A DNA stretch of 64,000 nt from Fibrobacter sp. UWEL (GCF_900142535.1 NZ_FRBE01000002.1:186001-250000), one strand, 5' to 3'. Counted from the first letter of the stretch, positions 45,382-55,161 are shown. Translations and numbers: made by a program. The notes: generated by a model from the letters alone, not told the origin.

Positions 45382-47085
45382 TTAATATGCGGCGACTACG
45401 CTTGTGTAGTTGGCGATTCTTTTCTGCAGCCAGCTCTTGAGACTTGCAATGTCCGTAGTGTAGCTGCGCTTGGGCTGCCAGCGGGCGGCATCATTGTCCA
45501 GAGCATTTTTGCAAAGAGCCACATAGCCATCCAGTTCGCCAGTAGCGTAATTGTAGAGGACGTCCTTCAGTTCGTTCCAGCGGGCCTTATAGGCGGCAAG
45601 AAATTCTTCGTTTGCAAAGAGGTTGGTGAAGAAACCGCTTTCGCTGTAGCCGTCCCAAGAGGAAGCTGAACCACCAGGGAAACCTCCGCCAGCACCACCG
45701 AAGTTGTTCATTCCGCCGCGGCCACCCGCACTTCCACCAGAATTCCCGCTAGTGGTATTGCAGGTTCCCCAGTCGTTCATATTGGCGGCGACGCAGTTGT
45801 AAGGGCTCTTGCTGGGATTGCCACTGCTGAGAATCCAGGAATCCTCGCTGAAATACTGGAACGTATCTTCGTTCCAGCTGTAGCCGAAACCGCCGTCGTA
45901 ATCCCAGATGGGACCGAAAGCATACTTGCCATCGGCACTTTCCTTGTACAGATAAGTACTGCGGGGTGCTTCAATTTCCACGTTGCGGGTCACTTCCTGA
46001 ATAATCAGGTAATCGATGAAGGTTGCCACATCCATGAGGGACGAGAAGGTCGCGAAGTCGCTATCGGCAATAGCCTGTTCCACCTTGGCGAAGTCCGCCT
46101 GGATGGATTGCAAATCGTCGGACGTCACGTTCTTCGGGTACTTCACCGCCATAGGCAACTTATAGACGCTGCTCCAGAAATTGTTATTGTCCCAGGTATT
46201 CAATTCCGGACCGTCATCCTTGTCCATATTGAACAGCACGCCGGTGGTCTTGTCAATGTTGACGCGGTTTGCAGCCTGTTCGATCGGTTCTGTCAGCTGG
46301 TAAATCCCCTTGTAGTCGCCGTTCACTTCAACTTCTACAAAACGGTTGGCATTGACAAACTTGAAATTGCCCATGTTGCGGGCCATGTCGAAAACCACTG
46401 CGTTCATGAACTTGCTTTGATCGCGGTAATTGGCCAGCAGAACCCAGTCCTTATTTGCAGCCAAGCCCAGCACTTCCGTCTTTTCGCTGAACTTAATTCG
46501 ATAGGGCTTCTTGGGATACCAAAGGCGAGTGGAATTTCCGCGGTAGCGCACCTTCCCCGCCGAGGCCGGCACATCATTATACAGGCCGTTGCCCGCAATT
46601 TCGATGACAGCCTCACTATAAATAGATTCTCCATTTGCATCCGTATCGTTCAGGGCCGCGCTATCGGGAACCGTAATGCGGATGTATGGAATGCCGTTGT
46701 TGGGCATGGGATCGGTGGACGGCGCGACCACTGTTTCCGAGGAACTTGACACAACCAGAAAGCCCGAGGAACTTGACGTGGTCAGGAGCACAGAAGAACT
46801 AGATTCTACATGAAATGAGGGACTTGATTCCGCAAGAGAAGATGAGCTTGTGATATGAAATTCCGCTGATGAACTCATCTCATTTTGCAAGATGGAACTG
46901 CTGGAATGAAGAATTGTTTCAGCCCTATTGTTTTCAGAATCACTTGATGCAACAATTTCGGAACTTTCGGAATATCCAGGTGTAACAGGAGACTCCATTG
47001 GGGAAGTCGTCCCATCATCACCACAAGCAACCAGTCCTCCGCACACGGCAACAGCGGCCACCAAACGCAAAAACATCCTAGTCAT
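45382..47085 (-). CDS. CotH-like lipoprotein with serine-rich linker
   Basis: A 567-aa lipoprotein: signal ending in LVAC, a serine-rich linker (about 25-130), and a CotH-type domain of the atypical protein-kinase fold (about 140-560). KVRYRGNSTRLWYPKKPYRIKF, KDWVLLANYRDQSKFMNAV and FGPIWDYDGGFGYSWN are recognisable; the last contains the DxxxGF-like metal-binding region. A Gly/Ser-rich insertion (about 455-490) is present. CotH proteins phosphorylate spore-coat proteins in Bacillus, but a kinase role here is unproven; CotH domains are common in cellulosome-type proteins. The start at 47085 has GAGGTG upstream. Confidence 0.83.
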   Translation of the reverse strand: MTRMFLRLVAAVAVCGGLVACGDDGTTSPMESPVTPGYSESSEIVASSDSENNRAETILHSSSSILQNEMSSSAEFHITSSSSLAESSPSFHVESSSSVLLTTSSSSGFLVVSSSSETVVAPSTDPMPNNGIPYIRITVPDSAALNDTDANGESIYSEAVIEIAGNGLYNDVPASAGKVRYRGNSTRLWYPKKPYRIKFSEKTEVLGLAANKDWVLLANYRDQSKFMNAVVFDMARNMGNFKFVNANRFVEVEVNGDYKGIYQLTEPIEQAANRVNIDKTTGVLFNMDKDDGPELNTWDNNNFWSSVYKLPMAVKYPKNVTSDDLQSIQADFAKVEQAIADSDFATFSSLMDVATFIDYLIIQEVTRNVEIEAPRSTYLYKESADGKYAFGPIWDYDGGFGYSWNEDTFQYFSEDSWILSSGNPSKSPYNCVAANMNDWGTCNTTSGNSGGSAGGRGGMNNFGGAGGGFPGGSASSWDGYSESGFFTNLFANEEFLAAYKARWNELKDVLYNYATGELDGYVALCKNALDNDAARWQPKRSYTTDIASLKSWLQKRIANYTSVVAAY

Positions 47086-47206
47086 ATTACACCTCAACGG
47101 GTAATATAGACCAATGGAATTTGCGGGAAAAGGGGCGCGAAAAAAGTTCCGTGTTAAGGGTGTGTAAAAAAGAAAATAATAATCGTGAAAAAAGCGAGGT
47201 GGGAAA

Positions 47207-47701
47207 TTACTTCCCGTTATTTTTCAAGATTTCTTCAATGTCCTCGCGGGTCAGGCAGGTGCGCTGCACCAATTCTTCCGCAATAGTCAGCAAGGTTTTC
47301 TGGCAGGCCATAAGGATATTGTAGCACTGTTCCACCACGTTCACTTCGGACATCTGGAAGTAATAGCAGGCAGCCTGAAAACTCTGGTAGTCCGCATCGC
47401 TCTTGTACAGTTCCGCAGGCAGCTCACGCATTAACGTGTCCAGATCGCAGGCGAAATTTTTGCGGATGAGAAACTCGGAAATATGGCCCGCAATCGCGAT
47501 ATGGGCAGAGCCATCCAGCTCACTTCCCGTAATGCGGGTAATGCCCGAACGTTCCTTGGAGTTTGTCATCTTCACATATTCCAGAGGACGCTTAAACAAG
47601 AACGCAACTAGGGCATGGCCAGCTTCGTGGCGGCATAGACGAGTGTATTCTTCAGCACCGAAGAATTCCACCAAAGAATCACGAGTTAATTGTTCAGACA
47701 T
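47207..47701 (-). CDS. Stand-alone M41-like (FtsH peptidase domain) protein
   Basis: A 164-aa protein resembling only the zinc-peptidase domain of FtsH. CRHEAGHALVAFLFKRPLEYVKM aligns with [24 protein letters not shown] of the FtsH in this window, including both zinc histidines and the catalytic Glu. A later LTREDIEEIL resembles the end of the FtsH helical region. No AAA module and no membrane helix are present. DLDTL near residue 91 might supply the third zinc ligand. It lies alone between two minus-strand envelope genes. Protease or degenerate relative cannot be decided. Confidence 0.72.
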   Translation of the reverse strand: MSEQLTRDSLVEFFGAEEYTRLCRHEAGHALVAFLFKRPLEYVKMTNSKERSGITRITGSELDGSAHIAIAGHISEFLIRKNFACDLDTLMRELPAELYKSDADYQSFQAACYYFQMSEVNVVEQCYNILMACQKTLLTIAEELVQRTCLTREDIEEILKNNGK

Positions 47702-47769
47702 TTTTCACCAATCATTCGAACAAGAAATGCCGCGAAACGCGGCACCTCTAACTTAATCAGATCTAGGCT

Positions 47770-48879
47770 TTACTTCTTCTTTTTGGACTTAGCCTTAGAC
47801 TTCTTGGATGACTTTTTTGCCTTGGACTTCTTAGCAGCCTTTTTCTTGGAGGCCTTCTTAGCGGCAGGCTTCTTTTCCGGAGCAGGAGCTACGGTAGGCT
47901 CGGGTTCCGGTTCAGGTTCTGCTACAGTTTCTTCGGCAGGAGTTTCTTCCGCAACGGATTCCTCTGCAGCATCTTCAGCAGGAGATGCGTCTTCGGATGC
48001 GGGTTCTTCGGAAGCTACTTCAGACTCTTCAGAAGCCTGTTCATCAGAGCCTGCATAAGGTTCTTCAGATACAGGAGTCTGTTCACCTGCGGATTCTTCC
48101 GTCACGGATTCTTCTGCCGGCTGATCTGCAGCAGGTTCACCATAGTAATCGGAATAAGACGGTTCTTCAGTAGGCAAAGATTCCGTTGCACTTTCGTCAG
48201 AAGAATATCCGTAGGAATTTTCTTCGGCAGCAGGTTCTGCAACCGGTTCTGCGGCAACATCGTCCTTTACAGCAGAAGCAGCGTTCGATTCGTCATCGCT
48301 CTTGAACAGATCAAAATGAACCGTAATAGAACCGCCAAACTTCATGGAATTGAAGCGATAGTCAGCATCACTTTTCTTAAAGTTCTTTTCCATGGTCAAG
48401 TAAGACCAGTTGAGTTCAACACCCATATGGTAAGGCAGTTGCACGCCAACGTTTGCACTTGCATAAAAATTCAAGGGTTTGTTCCACCAAGTCATGAACT
48501 TAGAAGCAGGAATCGGGTAACCGAATCGGGCTTCAAAGTAAGGACGAGCATCCCATCTTTCGGGGCCGATTACGCCAACGGAAGCAAACAGGGGTACTGC
48601 GGGCATCACAACGTTATTGTCGCCATCCTTCTGCACACTAACAAAGCCAAGACCGCCACCCACCATGAGGGGACCAGCAGGGAATACCAGGAACTCGCCA
48701 CCCAAGCTATAGGCAATGTCGGAATGAAGGTCGTAATTAGATTCAACACCATTAACAGTCTGCTTCACCTTAACATCGCCAGGTGCATATCCAGAAACAA
48801 AACCCTGAATTTGAGCAGCGGAAGCTAATGTTGCAAATGCGCCCAGAGCGAGGGCGAGCGTAGTAGAAACTCTTTTCAT
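47770..48879 (-). CDS. Outer-membrane beta-barrel-like protein with acidic and lysine-rich tail
   Basis: A 369-aa exported protein. The signal peptide ends near ASA (residue 21). A beta-barrel-like domain (about 22-190) is followed by an acidic Glu/Ser/Ala/Pro-rich stretch (about 195-325), and then a ~40-residue tail composed almost only of Lys, Ala and Ser, ending KSKKKK. The tail resembles histone-H1-like repeats, which is odd on an exported protein. The start at 48879 was chosen because the signal peptide begins there and AAGGG lies upstream; an in-frame start at 48972 adds 31 implausible residues. Confidence 0.75.
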   Translation of the reverse strand: MKRVSTTLALALGAFATLASAAQIQGFVSGYAPGDVKVKQTVNGVESNYDLHSDIAYSLGGEFLVFPAGPLMVGGGLGFVSVQKDGDNNVVMPAVPLFASVGVIGPERWDARPYFEARFGYPIPASKFMTWWNKPLNFYASANVGVQLPYHMGVELNWSYLTMEKNFKKSDADYRFNSMKFGGSITVHFDLFKSDDESNAASAVKDDVAAEPVAEPAAEENSYGYSSDESATESLPTEEPSYSDYYGEPAADQPAEESVTEESAGEQTPVSEEPYAGSDEQASEESEVASEEPASEDASPAEDAAEESVAEETPAEETVAEPEPEPEPTVAPAPEKKPAAKKASKKKAAKKSKAKKSSKKSKAKSKKKK

Positions 48880-48997
48880 GTCAAAACCCTTTTTGATGGC
48901 ACAAATATAGCTTTGTATAGTGCCCATCACTAGTAAAATTTGACAAACATAGTGGAAGCCGATGGAGCACAAGGGTCAGTGAGTGACAAAGACGCAT

Positions 48998-49044
48998 AAA
49001 AAGAACATCCGCCCCTGCGGTGAGGCAGGAAGCGGATGTTTTTG
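48998..49044. terminator. Terminator after purL
   Basis: AACATCCGC/GCGGATGTT outer stem with CCTGC/GCAGG inner pairing; A5 on the left, T5 on the right. On the minus strand it follows purL. Confidence 0.85.
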
Positions 49045-49049
49045 AATGC

Positions 49050-49093
49050 TAGATCCTTCGACTACGTGCTACGCACTTCGCTCAGGATGACAA
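49050..49093. repeat. Dispersed palindromic repeat
   Basis: AGATCCTTCGACTACG, GTGCTACG, then CACTTCGCTCAGGATGACA. Lies between purL and its terminator. Confidence 0.75.
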
Positions 49094-49103
49094 TCGGGTG
49101 GGG

Positions 49104-52100
49104 TTAGCCTACGAAAATACGGCCGTTGCGGAACAGCTGCATCCACGGACCGTCTTCGCCCCATTCAGCCGGATGCCAGGAGTACTGGCAAGTACGGAAC
49201 ACGCGTTCCGGATGCGGCATCATGACGAGAGCGCGACCGTCTTCAGAGCAGAGGCCGTTGATTGCAAACGGAGAACCGTTGGGGTTCAGCGGGTAGCGTT
49301 CGGTGTATTCGTGCTTGCCGTCCACGTAGCGGAGAGCCACGAGGCCAGTCTTCAAGCAGGCTTCTGCAGCTTCGCGGGAAGCGAATTCTGCGCGGCCTTC
49401 ACCGTGAGCCACAGCGATCGGCAGAACAGAGCCAGCCATACCCTTCAGGAGCACAGCCGGAGTATCTTCAACCTTCAGAGAGCAGTAACGAGCCTCGAAG
49501 CGTTCAGAGAGGTTCTGAACGAAGCGGGGCCAGTGCTTTGCGCCCGGAATCAAGTCCTTCAGGTTAGAAACCATCTGGCAGCCATTGCAGACGCCCAGAG
49601 TGAAGGTGTCCTTACGGTTGAAGTAGGCTTCGAATTCTGCGCGAGCCTTGGGGTTGAACAAGATGCTCTTTGCCCAGCCTTCGCCAGCGCCAAGAACGTC
49701 ACCGTAGCTAAAGCCACCGCAAGCCACCAGACCGTTGAAGTCCTTCAGGCTTACGCGACCGCTCAAGATATCGGTCATATGGACGTCGATGGATTCGAAA
49801 CCGGCCTTAGCAAATGCGGCAGCCATTTCCAGTTCGCCGTTAACGCCCTGTTCACGGAGGATTGCCATCTTCGGGCGGCTGGAGTAATCCTTGATGATCT
49901 TTGCGCTTGCAGCCAGGTCAAAGGTGACCTTGGGGGTGATACCCGGATCATCCTGTTCCAGCTTGAGGGTGTATTCGCTTTCAGCGCAAGCCGGATTGTC
50001 GCGGAGGGCGGCGATGCGGCGAGTGGTATCGGACCAGATGGCGCGAAGGTCAGAGAGGCCTTCGGCGTAGTCACCAATCACGATGTTGTAAGTGTTGTTC
50101 AGCTTACCGATTTCAGAAACGGTATCAGCCAGGCCAGCAGCAGCGAAGGCAGCCTTAACAGCAGCAACGTCTGCGTTTGCAACCTGAATCACAGCGCCCA
50201 GTTCTTCGTTGAAGAGAGCGTCGATGACATTGCCCTGGAGAGCGTTCACATCCAAAGTAACACCAACGTGACCTGCGAAAGCCATTTCGGTAACGGTGGT
50301 ATAGAGACCGCCATCAGACTTATCGTGGTAAGCCATGATCTTGCCATCGGCATTGAGCTTCTGGATGGTTTCGAAGAAGGCGCGGAGTTCCTTAGCGGAA
50401 TCAACGTCCGGAGCCTTGTCGCCAAGCATATTGTAAACCTGAGCGGCAATGGATGCACCCATACGGTTCTTACCGCGAGCCAGGTCAACCAACATCAAGG
50501 TAGTATCGTTGTTCTGGATGAGCTGCGGGGTCATGGTCTTGCGAACGTCGGCGCAGGGAGAGAAGGCGCTGATGACCAGAGAAATCGGAGCAGTAACGCG
50601 GTGGCTACCCTTTTCGTCGGCCCAAACAGTGCTCATGGACATGGAGTCCTTACCCACCGGAATGGTAATGCCAAGTTCCGGGCAGAGTTCCATACCGATA
50701 GCCTTTACAGCTTCGTACAGGTCAGCACCGTCACCTTCGTAGTTAGGAGTTGCCATCCAGTTAGCGGACAGGTTTACGCGGCCCATATCCGGAACGTAAG
50801 CGGCAGCCATGTTGGTGAGAGATTCAGCAACAGTCATGCGAGCTGCGGCAGCCGGAGAAATCAAGGCGATGGGAGCGCGTTCGCCCATGGACATCACTTC
50901 ACCTTCGTAGGTGTCGAGAGTTGCAGAGGTAACAGCGCAGTCAGCTACAGGAACCTGCCAGGGGCCAACCATCTGGTCGCGGCAGATCATACCGGTCACG
51001 GAACGGTCACCGATGGAGATCAAGAAGGTCTTGTCTGCAACAGTGGGGTTAGCGAGAACGCGGTGTGCGATATCCTTGATGGAAGCGTCAGCAGGAACAA
51101 CCTGAGAAGTGAGCGGGCGCTTCTGGCTGGTTTCGTTACGGATCATGCGAGGCGGCTTGCCCAGCAGAACTTCCAGCGGCATATCGATGGGAGTAGAACC
51201 GAAGTGCTTATCAGTCAGAGTCAAATGCTTTTCGGGAATAGCTTCGCCAACCACTGCGTACGGGCAACGTTCACGCTTACAGATTGCGTCGAAGATGTCC
51301 AGCTTGTTGCCAGCCACAGCGATCACATAGCGTTCCTGGGATTCGTTACTCCAGATTTCGAACGGGCTCATACCCGGTTCGTCGTTGGGAACGTTACGGA
51401 GTTCGAACTTACCGCCCAGACCGCCATCGTTCACCAGTTCCGGGAAGGCATTGGAAAGTCCACCTGCACCCACGTCGTGGATGAAGGTAATGGGGTTTTC
51501 TTCATCCATTGCCCAGCAACGGTCGATCACTTCCTGGCAACGACGTTCCATTTCGGGGTTTTCACGCTGCACAGAAGCAAAGTCCAGAGATTCATTACCA
51601 GCACCGTTAGCCACAGAGCTTGCTGCACCGCCACCAAGGCCGATAAGCATAGCAGGACCGCCAAGCACAACCAGGTGGTCACCCGGATCAATGTGGCCCT
51701 TTTCGATGTGGTCGTGCTTGATGTTGCCGAGACCACCAGCCAGCATAATGGGCTTGTGGTAACCGCGAACTTCGTTGCCCTTTTCTGCAGAAACTTCCTG
51801 TTCGAAAGTACGGAAGTAACCGAGGATATTGGGACGGCCGTATTCGTTGTTAAAGGCAGCACCGCCAAGAGGACCTTCGATCATGATGTCCAGAGCGGAA
51901 GCAATACGGCTGGGGCTGCCGAAATCCTTTTCCCAGGGCTGAACGGCGCCAGGGAGTTTCAGGTTAGAAACGCTAAAGCCAGTGAGGCCTGCCTTAGGCT
52001 TGGAGCCCTTACCAGTAGCACCTTCGTCACGGATTTCACCACCACTACCGGTTGCAGCACCGGGGAACGGAGAAATTGCTGTGGGGTGGTTATGGGTTTC

Positions 52101-52979
52101 CACCTTCATCAAGATGTCCACTTCTTCGTTGTGGAAGTCATACTTGTTGGTGCGGGGGTCAGCGTAGAAACGACCGGCAGTTGCACCCTTCATCACGGCA
52201 GCGTTATCCTTATAGGCGCTGAAGATGTTGGTGTTGTGCAGAGCGTAGGTGTTCTTGATCATCTGGAACAGGGACTTGTCCTGCTTGACACCGTCGATGG
52301 TCCATTCAGCACCGAATACCTTGTGGCGGCAATGTTCGGAGTTGGCCTGAGCGAACATGTACAGTTCCACGTCGGTGGGATTGCGCTTGAGAGCGGTAAA
52401 GTTGTTGACCAGGTAGTCGATTTCGTCGGCGGAGAGAGCAAGACCCATGGACTTGTCTGCCTTGACGAGAGCTTCGCGGCCTTCGGTAAGGACCGGAATA
52501 ATGTTCAGGGGGCGCGGTTCTTCCTTGCTGAAGAGGACGCCCAGAGCGGCGGTGTCTGCGAACACGGCCTGAGTCATGCGGTCGTGGATCTTGGCTTCGA
52601 TAACCTTGCGGGCATCGGCAGAAGCAGCGCCTTCAAACTTTACGTAGTAGGCAATGGCGCGTTCGATACGCTTGATAGCGGGCAGGCCGCAGATGTGAGC
52701 GATATCGGTAGCCTTGGAGCTCCAGGGGCTGATGGTACCCGGACGGGGGCAAACCACGAACAGTTCACCTTCCAGAGCCTTGGCTTCGCGCATGGGGCCG
52801 TAGTGGAGCACCTTTTCCAGAGTTTCCTTTTCGGAAGCGCTGAGGTCGGCGGACAGATCCACCACATGGAGGAATTCAGCGTAAACGCTTGCGACGTTCA
52901 GGTTTTCTTTCTTGAAGTCAGCCAGAAGTTTCTGGAGACGGAAGTCCGACAGAGCCGGAGTACCACGAAGAATGAGCAT
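49104..52979 (-). CDS. purL: Phosphoribosylformylglycinamidine synthase (large, single-chain)
   Basis: Fourth step of purine synthesis; turns FGAR into FGAM using glutamine and ATP. The 1291-aa chain is the proteobacterial/eukaryotic-size fusion of synthetase and glutaminase. [28 protein letters not shown] marks the synthetase; the C-terminal glutaminase domain has its cysteine in [13 protein letters not shown] near residue 1130 and MMPHPERVF near 1258. AAGAGGTAAA precedes the start. The gene contains no TTA, CTA or TCA codon, so the opposite strand is open over its full length. Confidence 0.97.
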   Translation of the reverse strand: MLILRGTPALSDFRLQKLLADFKKENLNVASVYAEFLHVVDLSADLSASEKETLEKVLHYGPMREAKALEGELFVVCPRPGTISPWSSKATDIAHICGLPAIKRIERAIAYYVKFEGAASADARKVIEAKIHDRMTQAVFADTAALGVLFSKEEPRPLNIIPVLTEGREALVKADKSMGLALSADEIDYLVNNFTALKRNPTDVELYMFAQANSEHCRHKVFGAEWTIDGVKQDKSLFQMIKNTYALHNTNIFSAYKDNAAVMKGATAGRFYADPRTNKYDFHNEEVDILMKVETHNHPTAISPFPGAATGSGGEIRDEGATGKGSKPKAGLTGFSVSNLKLPGAVQPWEKDFGSPSRIASALDIMIEGPLGGAAFNNEYGRPNILGYFRTFEQEVSAEKGNEVRGYHKPIMLAGGLGNIKHDHIEKGHIDPGDHLVVLGGPAMLIGLGGGAASSVANGAGNESLDFASVQRENPEMERRCQEVIDRCWAMDEENPITFIHDVGAGGLSNAFPELVNDGGLGGKFELRNVPNDEPGMSPFEIWSNESQERYVIAVAGNKLDIFDAICKRERCPYAVVGEAIPEKHLTLTDKHFGSTPIDMPLEVLLGKPPRMIRNETSQKRPLTSQVVPADASIKDIAHRVLANPTVADKTFLISIGDRSVTGMICRDQMVGPWQVPVADCAVTSATLDTYEGEVMSMGERAPIALISPAAAARMTVAESLTNMAAAYVPDMGRVNLSANWMATPNYEGDGADLYEAVKAIGMELCPELGITIPVGKDSMSMSTVWADEKGSHRVTAPISLVISAFSPCADVRKTMTPQLIQNNDTTLMLVDLARGKNRMGASIAAQVYNMLGDKAPDVDSAKELRAFFETIQKLNADGKIMAYHDKSDGGLYTTVTEMAFAGHVGVTLDVNALQGNVIDALFNEELGAVIQVANADVAAVKAAFAAAGLADTVSEIGKLNNTYNIVIGDYAEGLSDLRAIWSDTTRRIAALRDNPACAESEYTLKLEQDDPGITPKVTFDLAASAKIIKDYSSRPKMAILREQGVNGELEMAAAFAKAGFESIDVHMTDILSGRVSLKDFNGLVACGGFSYGDVLGAGEGWAKSILFNPKARAEFEAYFNRKDTFTLGVCNGCQMVSNLKDLIPGAKHWPRFVQNLSERFEARYCSLKVEDTPAVLLKGMAGSVLPIAVAHGEGRAEFASREAAEACLKTGLVALRYVDGKHEYTERYPLNPNGSPFAINGLCSEDGRALVMMPHPERVFRTCQYSWHPAEWGEDGPWMQLFRNGRIFVG

Positions 52980-53094
52980 TTTTACCTCTTGCCGGGGGTT
53001 AGCCGGCGCCTTGTGTTATTTAAAATTTTACGAGGTAAAGATAGCTTTTGACAATCACTCTTTAAAGTTCAAAAATGCCGAAAAAAGCTTAAAA

Positions 53095-53133
53095 ACAGCT
53101 AGATTCCTCGACTTCGCTCGGAATGACAGCTGT
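53095..53133. repeat. Dispersed palindromic repeat with flanking inverted hexamers
   Basis: GATTCCTCGACTTCGCTCGG then AATGACA, bounded by ACAGCT and AGCTGT. Lies upstream of purL. Confidence 0.75.
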
Positions 53134-53153
53134 GGGCGCACACCCTAAAAACA

Positions 53154-53188
53154 ACAAAAAAATCCCGACCGAGAGGCCGAGATTTTTC
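53154..53188 (-). terminator. Terminator of the 54470-53239 operon
   Basis: Imperfect AAATCCCGACC/GGCCGAGATTT stem with GAGA loop; T7 on the minus strand. Confidence 0.75.
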
Positions 53189-53238
53189 GAGAAATTTGTA
53201 ACTCGTTGAGAGTCAAAGAGTTAGGATTTCAAAGCGAA

Positions 53239-53811
53239 TTACTTCTTCTTACCCTTCTTGCCCTTCTTAGCCTTAGCAGCCTTCTTGGGAGCGGGAGCAG
53301 GAGCTTCTTCAACAGCTTCTTCGCCTTCTTCTTCATCTTCGTCCAGTTCTTCATCAGCAGCTGCTGCAGAAGGATTGCCCTGGAGAGCGGAGATGTTCAA
53401 GCCAGCGTAACCAGCGAGAGTCTTCAAGTTGGTCTTCTTGTCTTCAGAAACGCTCTTGAAGGAGGCTTCGATGAAGTAACTGGGAGCCAGTTCGAAACGA
53501 TGAACCAGAGTCTTGAAGTTGTCGGAACCCTTCACGGAAGGAGCAACGGCACGTTCAATAGCCTTGATGTCGCTGGAAGTCTTGACGCCCTTTTCGGCAA
53601 TGCCGCAAGCCACAGCCCAAACCTGCTTGGAAAGCATGATGTTGGTGCCGACATATTCCAGAGTGCTGGAACCATACTTCTGGTAGGCAGTGCTGCTCTT
53701 ACCATAAGCTTCATTTGCCTGGGAGGCATAGCCATTCTTCTGGACAAGGATCATCACCAGGAGGAGTGCGGCTACGCAAGTAAATACGATGGAAAATACT
53801 TTAACGTTCAT
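53239..53811 (-). CDS. Unknown membrane-anchored protein with acidic/lysine-rich tail
   Basis: I do not recognise a family. The 190-aa product has an N-terminal membrane helix (about 6-24), a soluble domain with repeated Ser/Tyr (about 28-140), an acidic run of Glu/Asp (about 153-168), a short Ala-Pro stretch, and a lysine-rich end KAKKGKKGKKK. The last two parts resemble the end of the protein at 47770-48879. GTAGGAG precedes the start. It follows the next upstream gene by 11 nt. Confidence 0.75.
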   Translation of the reverse strand: MNVKVFSIVFTCVAALLLVMILVQKNGYASQANEAYGKSSTAYQKYGSSTLEYVGTNIMLSKQVWAVACGIAEKGVKTSSDIKAIERAVAPSVKGSDNFKTLVHRFELAPSYFIEASFKSVSEDKKTNLKTLAGYAGLNISALQGNPSAAAADEELDEDEEEGEEAVEEAPAPAPKKAAKAKKGKKGKKK

Positions 53812-53822
53812 TGTGCAATCTC

Positions 53823-54470
53823 CTACTCAAAGTGGAAGGGGGCCGGTTCACCCACCTTAAAGGTTTCGGTCATGTTGATCTTCTTGAGAGCTTCGTAGTC
53901 CACGGACTTGAGCTTCTTGCCATCAAAGTTGAAGGTCACCACGCAACCCTTACCGCAAGCCACTTCCTTCACGCTTGCTTCATCCTTCACCAGGAAGGTT
54001 TCAGCAAGACCACGTTCACCGTATTCAGCCAAAGCCTTGTTGATGATGGTTTCGGAGTTATACATGTTCAGGAGAGCGTTTCTATAGATGTAAGTCAGCT
54101 GAGTCAGACGAGCGTCCTTGTTTTCTTCTACAGCCTTCACATTTGCCTGGAAGGATGCCAGGGACTTGTCGCTGTTCAGAGTGGCATAGACCAGGTTCCA
54201 AGCCATGTTGTACTGGTCCACGGACTTCCACAAATCAAAACGAACTTCATCCACGGAGGACTTGTAAGCAGTCATCTGGGTGTCATAGGAAGACTTAGCC
54301 TGTTCCTCGTAAGAGCTCTTCATGCACATCATCAAGATGAACAGACCGATAATCAGAACGATATCGACAATGAGCAGAATCTTAAACTTCTTCATGTTAG
54401 CGGGAGCCTTTGCTGCAGTTTCGGCTGCATCGGTCTCCGTTGCCACGGTTTCAAGTTCTTCGTTATTCAT
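53823..54470 (-). CDS. Unknown single-pass membrane protein
   Basis: A 215-aa protein with an acidic N-terminal stretch (about 1-24), a membrane helix (about 30-49) and a mostly helical soluble part. Residues 50-70 (SSYEEQAKSSYDTQMTAYKS) resemble the corresponding part of the downstream protein, so the pair may be distant paralogues. A segment EVACGKGCVV has two cysteines that could form a disulfide. AAAGGAAA precedes the start. Function unknown. Confidence 0.75.
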   Translation of the reverse strand: MNNEELETVATETDAAETAAKAPANMKKFKILLIVDIVLIIGLFILMMCMKSSYEEQAKSSYDTQMTAYKSSVDEVRFDLWKSVDQYNMAWNLVYATLNSDKSLASFQANVKAVEENKDARLTQLTYIYRNALLNMYNSETIINKALAEYGERGLAETFLVKDEASVKEVACGKGCVVTFNFDGKKLKSVDYEALKKINMTETFKVGEPAPFHFE

Positions 54471-54566
54471 AGGTTTCCTTTTTTAAAGATTTCTGCATAG
54501 AATATAATTCCTTACAACAAAACTGCAAGTTAAGATTTGAAAAAATTGGGTAAATTAATGTTTTTA

Positions 54567-54591
54567 GGGACTAGGGGCTAGGGGTTAGGGG
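54567..54591 (+). other. G-quadruplex-type motif with telomere-like repeats
   Basis: Four G-runs (GGG, GGGG, GGGG, GGGG) separated by ACTA, CTA and TTA, directly upstream of the -10 element of the next gene. The unit GGGGTTA/GGGGCTA repeats in tandem. Confidence 0.7.
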
Positions 54592-54620
54592 CTAGTACTG
54601 CGGAATACTTCGTCTTTTTC

Positions 54621-54626
54621 TATATT
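54621..54626 (+). promoter_or_regulatory. -10 element, leaderless-type, gene at 54634
   Basis: TATATT, seven nt, ATG, with TTTTTC immediately upstream. The G-quadruplex motif ends 29 nt upstream. Confidence 0.55.
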
Positions 54627-54633
54627 GTGGCGC

Positions 54634-55161
54634 ATGAGTGAAAACGCAAGTAAACAAAAACTTCCTTCCCAGATTATCTTCGAGAACTTGAAAGAACTCC
54701 TGCGAGCAAAAAACACAGCCCACGAGTCCATGTTCAAGTTTCACTGGAAGAAAATGTGGCCTTTCTGCCTAATCTGGCCCCAGGTAGATTTTGAACGAAT
54801 TGTTCGACTCATGAGCGAACTGCGCAAGAACGTCATTAACCAGAAGAACCTCCTGGCACAGGCCAAGGGCAAGTCCAAGGATTTCGAGAAGACCTTCCTC
54901 AACGCAGTTCCTGCCTATCTTGACGCGCTGGACGTTTCCTGCAAATTCCTGGGTGAAGCCGCCCAATGGAAGCAGGACATGCTCTTGAAGCGTATCCATA
55001 AGGACGTGAAGTTTAAGCGAGATGTTGCCGAATGGAGCCGCATCCTGAAGGATTACGAAACCGCCCAAGGGAACCTGACTCGAGCAGGCGCATTTGTCCA
55101 GATGGGCTGGCAAGAATTTGTCAATGCAGGAGGCTTCGTAGCAGATCAAGCCGCCACTTAA
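54634..55161 (+). CDS. Unknown helical protein
   Basis: A 175-aa product I do not recognise. It is charged and mostly helical, with a single aromatic/hydrophobic stretch (FHWKKMWPFCLIWPQ near residues 34-48) that is not long enough for a normal membrane helix. The ATG at 54634 was chosen over a TTG at 54625 that lies inside the -10 element. The last 41 nt overlap the 3' end of the convergent glycosyltransferase gene. Confidence 0.68.
   Translation: MSENASKQKLPSQIIFENLKELLRAKNTAHESMFKFHWKKMWPFCLIWPQVDFERIVRLMSELRKNVINQKNLLAQAKGKSKDFEKTFLNAVPAYLDALDVSCKFLGEAAQWKQDMLLKRIHKDVKFKRDVAEWSRILKDYETAQGNLTRAGAFVQMGWQEFVNAGGFVADQAAT

Noticed and set aside
49098-53051. 1317-codon open frame on the plus strand opposite purL
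   Set aside because: It is exactly in phase with purL codons and arises from absent TTA/CTA/TCA codons. The translation has low-complexity composition, no family motifs and no ribosome binding site.
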